Shown here piece after piece: positions 8,122 through 15,530 of a DNA stretch of 64,000 nt. The stretch is from assembly GCF_002090055.1 (NCBI RefSeq), contig NZ_BBRH01000017.1, forward strand, positions 32,528-96,527, read 5' to 3'. Origin of the DNA: Demequina sp. NBRC 110051. GTDB lineage: Bacteria; Actinomycetota; Actinomycetes; Actinomycetales; Demequinaceae. The notes below the pieces were generated by a model, which was not told the DNA's origin, made no database searches, and worked only from the letters and a program-made list of their open reading frames with translations. Both the position numbers and the translations under genes were made by a program. The number at the start of each line of letters is the position of its first letter. Position 1 is the stretch's first letter.

Positions 8122-9180
8122 CTACGGCACCAGCCCAATCCACTCGTCGGTCGAGAACTTCGACTCCACGAGCGCCTCGGCTTCGGCGAGCTCGTCGGGG
8201 GTGACGGCGCCGGCGTGGGTCGAGTAGCGGCCCGAGAAGTGCGCGAGGAAGGCGTCGATGATGTCCTTACGCGCCATGCCGGTCTGGCTGCGCAGCGGGT
8301 CCACGCGCTTGTTCGCGCTCTTGGTCCCCTTGTCGGACATCTTCTCGCGGCCAATGCGCAGGGTCTCCATCATCGCGTCCGCGTCGATGTCGTAGGCCAT
8401 GGTCACGTGGTGGAGGACGGCACCGGAGGCGTAGCGCTTCTGCGCGGCGCCGGCGATCTTGCCGTGCTCGGAGGCGATGTCGTTCAGCGGCACGTAGCGC
8501 GCCTTGATGCCCACGTCGGCGAGCGCACCCAGGACCCAGTCGTCGAGGAACGCGTAGGACTGTTCGAAGCTCAGCCCCTCCACCAGCGAAGGAGGCACAG
8601 AGAGCGAGTAGGTGATGGTGTTACCAGGCTGAACGAACATCGCGCCGCCGCCGGAGACGCGGCGAGTGACGGTGATGTCGTGCTTGGCCGCACCCTCGGG
8701 GTCGACCTCATTGGTGAGCGACTGGAACGAGCCGATGATGACCGCGTTCGAGGCCCACTCCCAGATGCGCAGGGTGGGGGCGCGGCGGCCGTCGGCTACG
8801 CGGCGCGACAGCACGTCGTCGATCGCCATCTGCAGGTGCGGCGCGCGCGGCTCGTCGTGCAGGACCTCGAAGGTGTGGTCGTGCCAGCCGGTGGCGTGAC
8901 CAAGGGCGCGGCGCACGGCAATCGCGACGGCCTCGGGGCTGAAGCCCACAAAGTGCGCGTCGGGGCCGGCGGCGCGCTGGACGGCAGCGGCGAGGTCGGC
9001 GACGCTCGCGGAGGCGCGCATGCCCGTGAGGGCCAGGCGGATGTCGTGGATCGCCTCGGCGGGCTCGAGGAAGAAGTCCCCCGAAATCACCACGCGCGAG
9101 AGGGTGTCGCCGTCGGCCTCGACGTCCGCGATGACGAGCTTGCCGCCAGGAACCTTGTATTCACCGTGCATGCTCACCAT
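8122..9180 (-). CDS. lplA: Lipoate-protein ligase family, accessory domain at N-terminus
   Basis: 352 residues. Residues 1-95 resemble the LplA accessory domain (GGKLVIADVEADGDTLSRVVISGDFF, normally C-terminal in E. coli LplA or a separate LplB subunit in archaea). Residues 105-352 are the catalytic BPL/LplA domain with RRVSGGGAMF (173-182) and GKIAGAAQKR (240-249, Lys241 being the lipoyl-AMP lysine). The protein should attach free lipoate to 2-oxoacid dehydrogenase E2 or GcvH. The order is accessory then catalytic. An alternative ATG three codons in has a closer GGTGAG. Convergent with the VIT gene, 9 bases apart. Confidence 0.88.
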   Translation of the reverse strand: MVSMHGEYKVPGGKLVIADVEADGDTLSRVVISGDFFLEPAEAIHDIRLALTGMRASASVADLAAAVQRAAGPDAHFVGFSPEAVAIAVRRALGHATGWHDHTFEVLHDEPRAPHLQMAIDDVLSRRVADGRRAPTLRIWEWASNAVIIGSFQSLTNEVDPEGAAKHDITVTRRVSGGGAMFVQPGNTITYSLSVPPSLVEGLSFEQSYAFLDDWVLGALADVGIKARYVPLNDIASEHGKIAGAAQKRYASGAVLHHVTMAYDIDADAMMETLRIGREKMSDKGTKSANKRVDPLRSQTGMARKDIIDAFLAHFSGRYSTHAGAVTPDELAEAEALVESKFSTDEWIGLVP

Positions 9181-9216
9181 TGTCTCGCCGTTTGCGGACG
9201 CTCAAGACACACGGAC

Positions 9217-9265
9217 GGCCGATGCCGTGGCGGGCCCACGTACGGGCCTCGCCACGGCATCGGCC
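9217..9265. terminator. Hairpin made of two facing GGCCGATGCCGTGG repeats
   Basis: Exact 14-mer at 9217-9230 and its exact complement at 9252-9265. The pairing continues inward to 9237 and 9244 with one unpaired base, leaving a 6-base loop ACGTAC. The hairpin sits 12 bases after the cimA stop and 36 bases before the lplA start, so it probably ends the cimA transcript. It is a paired instance of the dispersed repeat family described separately. Confidence 0.8.
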
Positions 9266-9277
9266 GACTGATGTGAT

Positions 9278-10873
9278 TTAGCGCCGCTCGACGCCGGCCT
9301 TCAGCAGGCCGTATACGAGCGAGTCGACGAGCGCCTCCCAGGCGGCCTCGATGATGTTGGGGCCCACGCCGACGGTGCGCCAGGTGCGGCCGGTCTCGCG
9401 GTGGACCGTGGTGATGAGGACGCGGGTGACGGCGTCGGTGCCGTGGCTGGCCTCCATGATGCGCACCTTGAAGTCGCTCAGTTCGAAGTCCCCGATCTCG
9501 GGGTAGGCGCCCTTGAGGGAGGTACGCAGGGCGTGGTCGAGGGCGTTGACGGGACCGTTGCCCTCGCCCACGGCGACAATGCGGTCGCCGCCGGCGTGGA
9601 GCTTGATGACGGCCTCGGCGTCGGCGTCGGTGGGGTCACCGGGCTTCGACGAGACGCGGACGCGCCAGGTCTCGACGTCCCAGAAGGCGTTGTCCTCGCC
9701 CAGCTCGGAGCGCAGCAGGAGCTCGAACGATGCGTCGGCGGCGTCGAAGGTGTAGCCGGCGGCCTCGGCGTGCTTGACGCGGTCGGTGACGCGGCCCAGC
9801 AGTTCCCCCTGGCCCTCGAGGTCGAAGCCGAGCTCCTTGCCCTTGAGCTCGATGCTGGCCCTGCCCGCCATGTCGGACACCAGCATGCGCAGGCCGTTGC
9901 CGACCTTCTCGGGCTGAGTGTGCTGGTAGAGGTCGGGGTCCACGCGGATGGCGCTCGCGTGAAGGCCGGCCTTGTGGGCGAAGGCGCTCGCGCCCACGTA
10001 GGGCTGCCGGGCGAAGGGGGCGATGTTGGTGATCTCGGAGATCGCGTGCGCGATGCGGGTCGCCTCGGTAAGCCCGTCGCCCTTCAAGACCGTGAGGCCC
10101 TTCTTGATCTCGAGGTTGGCGACCACCGAAATGATGTCGGCGTTGCCGGTGCGCTCGCCGTAGCCATTGATGCAGCCCTGCACGTGGGTGGCGCCGGCGG
10201 CCACGGCGGCCATCGAGTTGGCGACGGCGCAGCCGGAGTCGTTGTGGGCGTGCATGCCGAGGGGCAGGTCCACCTGGCCGCGGACGGCGCGGACGATCTC
10301 GGCGACGTCGTCAGGCAGCATGCCGCCGTTGGTGTCGCACAGGCACAGGGTGTCGGCGCCGCCATTCACGGCGGCCTGGAGTGCGCGCACCGAGTAGTCG
10401 GCGTCAAAGCGATAGCCGTCGAAGAAGTGCTCGGCATCCATGATGACGCGGCGCCCCTCGCCGGTGAGGAACGCGAAGGTCTCCTCGATCATGGCGAGGT
10501 TCTCGTCGGGGCTGACGCGCAGGGCGCGCTCGGCGTGGCGGATGTCGGCCTTGCACACCAGCGTGATGATGGGCGCCTCGGAGTCCAGGAGGGCGCGCAC
10601 CTGGGGGTCGGAGGCGGCGGTGGTGCCGGCCTTGCGGGTCATGCCGAAGGCAGCAAGCTGGGCGTGCTTGAACGACAGCTCCTTGGCGGCGAGCCCAAAA
10701 AACTCGGTGTCCTTCGGCACGGCACCGGGCCAGCCACCCTCGATGACGCCCACACCGAGCTCATCGAGCAGGGGCGCGATCGCCATCTTGTCGGCGACCG
10801 AGAGGTTCATGCCCTCCTGCTGGGCGCCGTCGCGCAGGGTGGTGTCGTAGACCTCGACCGTGAGATCCGTCAT
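9278..10873 (-). CDS. cimA: (R)-citramalate synthase
   Basis: 531 residues. The N-terminal HMGL-like TIM barrel has the DTTLRDGAQQEG signature (10-21) that binds acetyl-CoA and metal, and metal ligands in MHAHNDSGCAVANS. The C-terminal region (about 390-531) is a LeuA-type regulatory domain. Length, the DGAQQEGMNLSVADK start and the domain set fit CimA rather than LeuA. It condenses pyruvate and acetyl-CoA to citramalate, a threonine-independent route to 2-oxobutyrate and isoleucine. The ATG at 10873 was chosen because the preceding 140 bases hold a leader peptide and terminator. The Ile-codon leader supports the isoleucine role. Confidence 0.9.
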   Translation of the reverse strand: MTDLTVEVYDTTLRDGAQQEGMNLSVADKMAIAPLLDELGVGVIEGGWPGAVPKDTEFFGLAAKELSFKHAQLAAFGMTRKAGTTAASDPQVRALLDSEAPIITLVCKADIRHAERALRVSPDENLAMIEETFAFLTGEGRRVIMDAEHFFDGYRFDADYSVRALQAAVNGGADTLCLCDTNGGMLPDDVAEIVRAVRGQVDLPLGMHAHNDSGCAVANSMAAVAAGATHVQGCINGYGERTGNADIISVVANLEIKKGLTVLKGDGLTEATRIAHAISEITNIAPFARQPYVGASAFAHKAGLHASAIRVDPDLYQHTQPEKVGNGLRMLVSDMAGRASIELKGKELGFDLEGQGELLGRVTDRVKHAEAAGYTFDAADASFELLLRSELGEDNAFWDVETWRVRVSSKPGDPTDADAEAVIKLHAGGDRIVAVGEGNGPVNALDHALRTSLKGAYPEIGDFELSDFKVRIMEASHGTDAVTRVLITTVHRETGRTWRTVGVGPNIIEAAWEALVDSLVYGLLKAGVERR

Positions 10874-10933
10874 GGGGTGCCTCCCGAAGGCTGGTTGCTT
10901 CACACCGTGTCGCCTGGGCAACACCTTCCCAAC

Positions 10934-10960
10934 AAAAAAGCCCCCCAGGTACGGGAGGCT
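10934..10960 (-). terminator. Attenuator terminator in the cimA leader
   Basis: Read on the minus strand, AGCCTCCC (10953-10960) pairs with GGGGGGCT (10939-10946), 7 of 8 positions, followed by a run of six T. It ends 61 bases before the cimA start codon and lies after a short Ile-rich leader peptide, so it is an internal transcription terminator rather than a gene end. Confidence 0.75.
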
Positions 10961-10991
10961 AGCGCGTCGGGAGGGTATCGCCGACGCGCTA
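10960..10991 (-). promoter_or_regulatory. Pause hairpin overlapping the cimA leader-peptide stop
   Basis: Perfect 11-base inverted repeat TAGCGCGTCGG (minus strand, complement of 10981-10991) and CCGACGCGCTA (complement of 10960-10970), 10-base loop. Its first three bases are the leader-peptide stop codon, so a translating ribosome would melt it. Its 3' edge touches the terminator stem. The alternative antiterminator fold could not be resolved by eye. Confidence 0.65.
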
Positions 10992-11015
10992 CGGAATGAT
11001 GATCGCGGTGTGCAT
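10989..11015 (-). CDS. cimA leader peptide MHTAIIIP
   Basis: Eight codons plus TAG, with three consecutive isoleucine codons (ATC ATC ATT). The ATG is 6 bases after a CATACT -10 box, so it should be translated from a leaderless mRNA. Downstream come a hairpin beginning at its stop codon and a T-run terminator, then cimA. Low charged Ile-tRNA would stall the ribosome on the Ile codons and favour readthrough. The reading frame and structures are visible; the mechanism is inferred from classical attenuators. Confidence 0.75.
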   Translation of the reverse strand: MHTAIIIP

Positions 11016-11022
11016 CGGGGCC

Positions 11023-11051
11023 AGTATGGCACAGGCGTCAAGATCTGCCAG
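11023..11051 (-). promoter_or_regulatory. Promoter of the cimA leader
   Basis: Minus-strand CTGGCA (11046-11051) and CATACT (11023-11028) with a 17-base spacer. The -10 is 6 bases from the leader ATG at 11015. Confidence 0.5.
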
Positions 11052-11088
11052 CGTCGATGCCGAGTCCCTGACCGCTCCATAGGACACG

Positions 11089-11108
11089 GCCTGCGAGCTC
11101 TCGCAGGC
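11089..11108 (-). terminator. Terminator of the DUF222/HNH gene
   Basis: Perfect inverted repeat GCCTGCGAG / CTCGCAGGC with a 2-base centre, 19 bases past the HNH gene stop. No T run. Confidence 0.45.
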
Positions 11109-11126
11109 AGAGTGCTCCCCCGAACG

Positions 11127-12536
11127 CTAGGTGGCGGGTTCGAGTTCGTAGTGGGCTTTGCCGCCGATGCGGGGGGTGCGGTCGGGGTCGATGGAGGCCG
11201 GTGGGATGAACCACACTTGGGTGCCGCGGATATCGATGTCCCAGCCGCCGTGGTGGATGCGATGGTGGCAGCTCACACACAGGAGGACACCGTTGGAGAG
11301 GTCGGTTTGTCCGCCGTTGATCCACCATCGGATGTGGTGCGCTTCGCAGTAGCTGGGTGGGGCGTGACACCAGGAGCAGCCTCCGTCACGTTCGACCAGG
11401 GCGAGTTTGATTTCGGTGGAGAACAGTCGGTCTTTCCAGCCCACGTCCAGGGGAACACTCTCGCCGCCCATGATCATGGGTAGGACCTCCATGTCGACGG
11501 CCATGCGTCGCAGGGTGCCCACCGAGATGGGTGAATCGATACCGTCCACGGATGCGCAGCCCACACCGGTCTCGACGGCGTCGATGTCGGTGCGCAGCAC
11601 GATGGTGGTGGTCACACCGGTGGGCACTTCCGTGCAGCCCAAACTGTGCCGTGCGGCAGCCGAGAGGGCGTCGGCGTGGATTTGGCCGGGGGTGCGGTCG
11701 TCCTCGGTGAAGTCCATCCCGATCTTGCCCTTCTTCTGGGCGTTGTCACGTCGGGTCCGCATCACTTGCTTTACCGCACCCTTGAGGAGCGTCACAATCG
11801 GGGCGGCGGTGGACACGTCCAGGCGGGCATGGATCCCAACCGAGCCGTCGGCTTCATCCTTGATCTGCACGTACCGGTTCTCAAACGCGACACGATCACG
11901 TTCCTCCACGTCCTTGGGTCGATGCCACGCTTCCTCGGCCAGCAGCATGCGACGAATGTCTCGCAGACTCAGGCTGCACGCCTTCGCCACGATCTTCTGC
12001 TCCACCGCGACGATCTTGTCGGGTGCGACCTGCTCGATACGTTCCAAGGCGCGGGTAATCACCGCGGCGGCCTCCATCGACAGCGCCCCCGACATTACGG
12101 CTTCAGCGAGCACAGGGAAATGCGGTGCCGCACGCGTGGTCGCGCCAGGACCATCCGCACCCGCGTCCCCACCCGCGTCCCCACCCGCGTCCACGCCGGC
12201 CTCACCGGGCTCGCTCTGGCGTGGCCGTGTCGCATCGGCGACGGCCAAAATCCTCTGCGCTTCAGCCTCGGAGCCACCCAGAGCATCGGCCAACATCTGG
12301 CCAGGCGACGCGAAACCACGCTTACGGGCCACCCCTTGGAGACACTCGGCAGGATCCGAACGCCGCGCCAACTCCCCCGCCACCTCACCCAGCGCCACTT
12401 CCGTCATGCGACGCACCTGCACCAGGGCGCTTTGGAGTTCGACCAGCCGGTTCGCGGGCGTCGAACCCAAATCGTCGCCCTCGAACGAGCGCGCGACAGC
12501 GACAGTACGGTCGAGCTCGGCGGTCGAGAAGTTCAT
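11127..12536 (-). CDS. DUF222 protein with C-terminal HNH nuclease domain (13E12 repeat family)
   Basis: 469 residues. The long N-terminal part is the helical DUF222 region found in multicopy actinobacterial proteins. The C-terminal HNH domain (about 387-430) has two CxxC pairs (CSWCH and CVSCHH) and CEAHHIRWWINGG with the catalytic HH, ending in HHRIHH. About residues 113-130 are a Gly/Asp/Ala linker encoded by tandem 12-base repeats (12136-12175) that could vary in length. Function is unproven; homologues are often annotated as HNH endonucleases linked to small mobile or group-I-intron-like histories. The start ATG lies 206 bases from the divergent sigma gene. Confidence 0.85.
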   Translation of the reverse strand: MNFSTAELDRTVAVARSFEGDDLGSTPANRLVELQSALVQVRRMTEVALGEVAGELARRSDPAECLQGVARKRGFASPGQMLADALGGSEAEAQRILAVADATRPRQSEPGEAGVDAGGDAGGDAGADGPGATTRAAPHFPVLAEAVMSGALSMEAAAVITRALERIEQVAPDKIVAVEQKIVAKACSLSLRDIRRMLLAEEAWHRPKDVEERDRVAFENRYVQIKDEADGSVGIHARLDVSTAAPIVTLLKGAVKQVMRTRRDNAQKKGKIGMDFTEDDRTPGQIHADALSAAARHSLGCTEVPTGVTTTIVLRTDIDAVETGVGCASVDGIDSPISVGTLRRMAVDMEVLPMIMGGESVPLDVGWKDRLFSTEIKLALVERDGGCSWCHAPPSYCEAHHIRWWINGGQTDLSNGVLLCVSCHHRIHHGGWDIDIRGTQVWFIPPASIDPDRTPRIGGKAHYELEPAT

Positions 12537-12584
12537 GACACCAGTCTCCCGCGCACCACCGACATCCCTGCTAGATACCCGAAA

Positions 12585-12626
12585 TCTGTGGAAAACTTAC
12601 CCCGCGCCAGGACCTGGGGACGACGC
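12585..12626 (+). promoter_or_regulatory. Candidate ECF promoter of sigma cassette 1
   Basis: TCTGTGGAAAAC (12585-12596) and CCTGGGGACGACGC (12613-12626), 16 bases apart. The same two blocks, 17 bases apart, precede the paralogous sigma gene at 15451-15493. This suggests a shared -35/-10 read by one or both sigma factors. The start codon lies 116 bases downstream. Confidence 0.5.
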
Positions 12627-12742
12627 AAAATGCGCCGCCAACGGCGGCCCGTGACGCCCGAACCAGGCAGCACCCCCGCGTTTCCACGCCCCCGTGCGTA
12701 CTACCTGGTGAGACCATCGCCAGAACGATCAAGGGGGACCTG

Positions 12743-13327
12743 ATGTCGCGGACGCCGGCGCCGTGGGCGCGCATCGTGGAGGCGCTGATCCGCGAGCGTG
12801 GCCCGGCCCTCTTCGGCTACGCGGTCGCCCTCACCGGTGATCGCCACGCCGGCGAGGACCTCCTGCAGGACGCACTCGTCCGCAGCTTTCGGCGCGGGCG
12901 CGGTGACGTCTCCCTCAACGAGGCACACGCCTACGTCAAGCGCGCCATGCAGACCGCCGCGATCGATACGAGCCGCCGGAGGAAGACCCGCCCCGCGACC
13001 CCTACCGCGACACTCCCCGACTCCCCCACCCCAGATCATGCCGGCGCTATCGCGGACAGGGACGCCCTCGCATCGGCCCTCAACACCCTCTCGCCCCGCG
13101 AACGCACCTGCATCGTCATGCGCTACGTCGACGGCCTCAGTGCCGTCGCCATCGCCGAGGAGACCGGCCTGGCGGCCGGCACCGTCCGTAAATACCTGTC
13201 CGACGCGGTGGCCAAGCTTCAGGACGCCAGCCTCGGCTTGGGGCTCCAGACGGCCGATGCCGTGGCCGGCGGAGGCCATCACTTACCTGTCGCGGTTCGC
13301 ACCACACAGAAGGGAGGCCAGCGATGA
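12743..13327 (+). CDS. ECF-type RNA polymerase sigma factor (cassette 1)
   Basis: 194 residues with region 2 (ALFGYAVALTGDRHAGEDLLQDALVRSF, about 22-50) and region 4 (LSPRERTCIVMRYVDGLSAVAIAEETGLAAGTVRKYL, about 112-150), no region 1 or 3, so an extracytoplasmic-function type. GGGGAC lies 5 bases before the ATG. It overlaps the next gene by 4 bases (ATGA), pointing to a partner protein. A full repeat copy GGCCGATGCCGTGG lies in its last codons (13252-13265), encoding a poorly conserved tail. Closely related to the sigma gene at 15531. Confidence 0.93.
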   Translation: MSRTPAPWARIVEALIRERGPALFGYAVALTGDRHAGEDLLQDALVRSFRRGRGDVSLNEAHAYVKRAMQTAAIDTSRRRKTRPATPTATLPDSPTPDHAGAIADRDALASALNTLSPRERTCIVMRYVDGLSAVAIAEETGLAAGTVRKYLSDAVAKLQDASLGLGLQTADAVAGGGHHLPVAVRTTQKGGQR

Positions 13328-14196
13328 GCGAGCACCTCAGCCGGGGCCTCACGGCCCTCATCGATGACGAGGCCCAGGCGTTCTCCGACACTCGCTTGGG
13401 CGCTGATCCGACCGAGGGCCTCGTGGCCGTCTCACGTGCGCGCAGGCGCCGCGCCGTCACGCTCGCGGCGTCGTCGATGTCGGCCGTCGCCGCGATAGCC
13501 GTCGGTGCGACGTTGTGGAGCGGCGCTGGCGCGACGGAGGCCGAGCCTGCGTCATCCTCCCTGCTCACGACCGCGACGTCGCGTAGCCAGACCGATCCGG
13601 AGACCCGCGACGACACCCAGGCCGCTATGCGGTGCACGTGGGCTGCGGGCGACGGGCCGCGCGACACCGCGAGCGGCGTCGACGGTGAGCCCGCCTACGC
13701 GATCGTGATGGACGAGTGCGACGCCGTGTGGGTGGGGCAGGCGCCCCTCGTTGACGCGAGCATGGACCTGACATTCGACGGCAATTCGACCTCGACCGCC
13801 ACGGTCGACGCGCACTGGACAGTCACCAACGTCTCGGACCTGCCGCTCGAAGTCGACGCCGCCGCCATCGCCCCCGCATTCGAGATTCCCGATCTGCGCA
13901 CCGACACCCTCGGCGGCAACGACGGCATCGCCCTGGTGGCCAAGGACCTGTGGATCACGGACTCCGAGCGCTTCACGCTGCTGACATCGGACGCGGGAAC
14001 GGTCACGCTCGGCCCAGGCGACGCCCTCGAGGGCACCACCATCCTCAACGGCGACGAGTACGTCACGGCGCTACGCACGGGCGCTCCGCATCGCGACTAC
14101 CTGCGCATCCCGCTTGCCTACGACGGCACCGAAAGCCTCATCCTCGAGGTCCCCACGGGCGAACTCACCGAGTCCGAAGTCGAGGGCGCAGCGTAG
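13324..14196 (+). CDS. Membrane protein coupled to ECF sigma factor (putative anti-sigma)
   Basis: 290 residues. About 45 cytoplasmic residues with several Arg (SRARRRRAV), one transmembrane segment (about 44-65, LAASSMSAVAAIAVGATLW), then an extracytoplasmic domain of about 220 residues that I do not recognise. It has two Cys (in RCTWAAGDGP and DECDAV) that could form a disulfide. The position, overlapping the sigma gene by 4 bases, and the topology are those of anti-sigma factors, but no ZAS zinc motif (HxxxCxxC) is present. The N-terminal layout parallels the partner of the second sigma gene. Anti-sigma function is inferred from context only. Confidence 0.65.
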   Translation: MSEHLSRGLTALIDDEAQAFSDTRLGADPTEGLVAVSRARRRRAVTLAASSMSAVAAIAVGATLWSGAGATEAEPASSSLLTTATSRSQTDPETRDDTQAAMRCTWAAGDGPRDTASGVDGEPAYAIVMDECDAVWVGQAPLVDASMDLTFDGNSTSTATVDAHWTVTNVSDLPLEVDAAAIAPAFEIPDLRTDTLGGNDGIALVAKDLWITDSERFTLLTSDAGTVTLGPGDALEGTTILNGDEYVTALRTGAPHRDYLRIPLAYDGTESLILEVPTGELTESEVEGAA

Positions 14197-14214
14197 GCGC
14201 ACACCGCAGCTGAT

Positions 14215-14592
14215 CTACCGCGGCGCCGTCACCAGCCGCTTAGCGATGTCCTCCAGTTCACGGGTCGCGCCCGAGGCGACCTCCATCGTGAGATCAAAGA
14301 GCTCGTCGTTGCTCAACGAGCACCGGACACCGTTGACCTCGAGAAACATCACTGCCATCAGTGCGGCAATGCGCTTGTTCCCGTCGACGAGCGCATGGTT
14401 GAGGCACAGCGAGTGCATCAGCGCGGCCGCCTTGAGCGGGATCCCCACGTACGCATCCTCACCCATCACCGTGGTCGCGGGACGTTCCAGCGCGGAGGTC
14501 AGCAGCCCCTCGTCACGGATGGGTCCGATGCCCTCACGTGCGATGACTTTCACCGCGATGGTGAAGGTGGGATACAACACCTGACGGGGCAT
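14215..14592 (-). CDS. Doc-type (Fic fold) toxin
   Basis: 125 residues, death-on-curing family. The catalytic loop HALVDGNKR (66-74) matches the Doc motif HxFxDANKR with Phe replaced by Leu and Ala by Gly. Doc toxins phosphorylate EF-Tu; whether this copy does is not shown. The ATG overlaps the antitoxin stop by one base (TGATG), so translation is coupled. A GTG one codon upstream is less likely. It is convergent with the sigma-partner gene. Confidence 0.88.
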   Translation of the reverse strand: MPRQVLYPTFTIAVKVIAREGIGPIRDEGLLTSALERPATTVMGEDAYVGIPLKAAALMHSLCLNHALVDGNKRIAALMAVMFLEVNGVRCSLSNDELFDLTMEVASGATRELEDIAKRLVTAPR

Positions 14593-14792
14593 CACACGCT
14601 TCCGAGCCTGTCGAGAGCGTCGCGGTAACGCGTGCTGACGTCCTCGTACGCGGCCATGAACGCGTCATCGGTGGAGTTCCCGTTCGAGGCCTCCTCGACC
14701 GCACGCAGGATCGCCTCTGTTTTCGAGACCCCCCACCTCTTGGCCAGGGCCTCGATGGCCGCGTCTTGCTCGGGGGTGGTCCGCAGTGTCAT
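14592..14792 (-). CDS. Ribbon-helix-helix antitoxin paired with Doc
   Basis: 66 residues: MTLRTTPEQDAAIEALAKRWGVSKTEAILRAVEE is a CopG/Arc-like ribbon-helix-helix, followed by a 30-residue tail likely to wrap the toxin. The start at 14792 has AGGGA about six bases upstream; the ATG two codons earlier has no room for a ribosome site. It precedes the toxin and overlaps it by one base. Overlapping palindromes just upstream suggest autoregulation. Confidence 0.82.
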   Translation of the reverse strand: MTLRTTPEQDAAIEALAKRWGVSKTEAILRAVEEASNGNSTDDAFMAAYEDVSTRYRDALDRLGSV

Positions 14793-14803
14793 CGCCATCC
14801 CTT

Positions 14804-14827
14804 CACGGTATCACCGTGGTATCACGG
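14804..14827 (-). promoter_or_regulatory. Overlapping palindromes upstream of the antitoxin (operator)
   Basis: CACGGTATCACCGTG (14804-14818, perfect 6-base arms) overlaps CCGTGGTATCACGG (14814-14827, 5-base arms). Read from the minus strand this also gives two direct copies of GTGATACC. It lies 12 bases before the antitoxin start, where a ribbon-helix-helix protein would bind cooperatively. Confidence 0.55.
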
Positions 14828-14857
14828 CCCACAGAATCCGGCCGATGCCCCACTCGC

Positions 14858-15397
14858 CTACTGCTTACGCCTCAGCGCCGTACGCCTCGCCTTCCAGTCG
14901 GGCAGCTGCGCGTCCATCAGCGCGTAGAAGCCGGGGCCGTGGTTCTGGTGGAACAGGTGGGCGAGCTCGTGCACCAGCACATACTCGAGCGCATCTCGGC
15001 CCCGACGAGCGAGTTCGGCGCTGAGGTTGATCTTGTTGAGGGTCGCGTTGCACGATCCCCACCGCGAAGTCATCACTTTGATCGAGACGCGCGGCGCGAC
15101 CTCGACGCCCATCCGCTCGCACCACAGCGGCATGAGTTCCTCGAGCGCGACCAGGATCTCCGTTCGCGCCTGCTCGAAGTCCTCGCTCCCCCGCTGGATC
15201 CCCTGCGGCAACGCCTTGAGCTCCTCACGCTTGCGGTCGATCCAGCCGACGTTCTGCGTCACGAAGTCGTGGACCGCCGTCCTCGACGCGCCCGCGGGCG
15301 CCGTCACGCGCAGCGATCCGTCCGGGCGCACGCGCAGGATCATGCGGCGCTGCTGTCGCCTGCGGGTGACCGTGTAGGCCAGGGTGTCGTCGCTCAT
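14858..15397 (-). CDS. YgjP/SprT-like M48-family metallopeptidase
   Basis: 179 residues. The family motif SRWGSCN (111-117) precedes the zinc site VHELAHLFHQNHGPGF with His143, Glu144, His147 and a third ligand His153. YgjP (DUF45) proteins are soluble single-domain proteases of unknown target; the fold is related to WSS1/SprT proteases that cut protein-DNA adducts. The start codon gives a normal-length N-terminus. It stands alone between the antitoxin and the second sigma cassette. Within the noncoding gap to the antitoxin lies one copy of the dispersed 9-mer (14840-14848). Confidence 0.85.
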   Translation of the reverse strand: MSDDTLAYTVTRRRQQRRMILRVRPDGSLRVTAPAGASRTAVHDFVTQNVGWIDRKREELKALPQGIQRGSEDFEQARTEILVALEELMPLWCERMGVEVAPRVSIKVMTSRWGSCNATLNKINLSAELARRGRDALEYVLVHELAHLFHQNHGPGFYALMDAQLPDWKARRTALRRKQ

Positions 15398-15450
15398 GGT
15401 GCGCCCAGGCTAAGCCGCTTCGCGTACGCAAAGCGCCACCGCATCGGCCA

Positions 15451-15493
15451 TCTGTGAAAAACCTCGCCACCCACCCCAACCTGGGGACGACGC
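15451..15493 (+). promoter_or_regulatory. Candidate ECF promoter of sigma cassette 2
   Basis: TCTGTGAAAAAC (15451-15462) and CCTGGGGACGACGC (15480-15493), separated by 17 bases. The second block is identical over 14 bases to the one before the first sigma gene. The start codon is 37 bases downstream. Confidence 0.55.
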
Positions 15494-15530
15494 GCTGCGT
15501 TCGTGCCAGCATGACGCCTAGGAGGAACCG

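Noticed and set aside
12136..12175. Tandem 12-base repeats, considered as a CRISPR or minisatellite
   Set aside because: Only about three short units in frame within the HNH gene linker; no spacers. Kept as a note on that gene.
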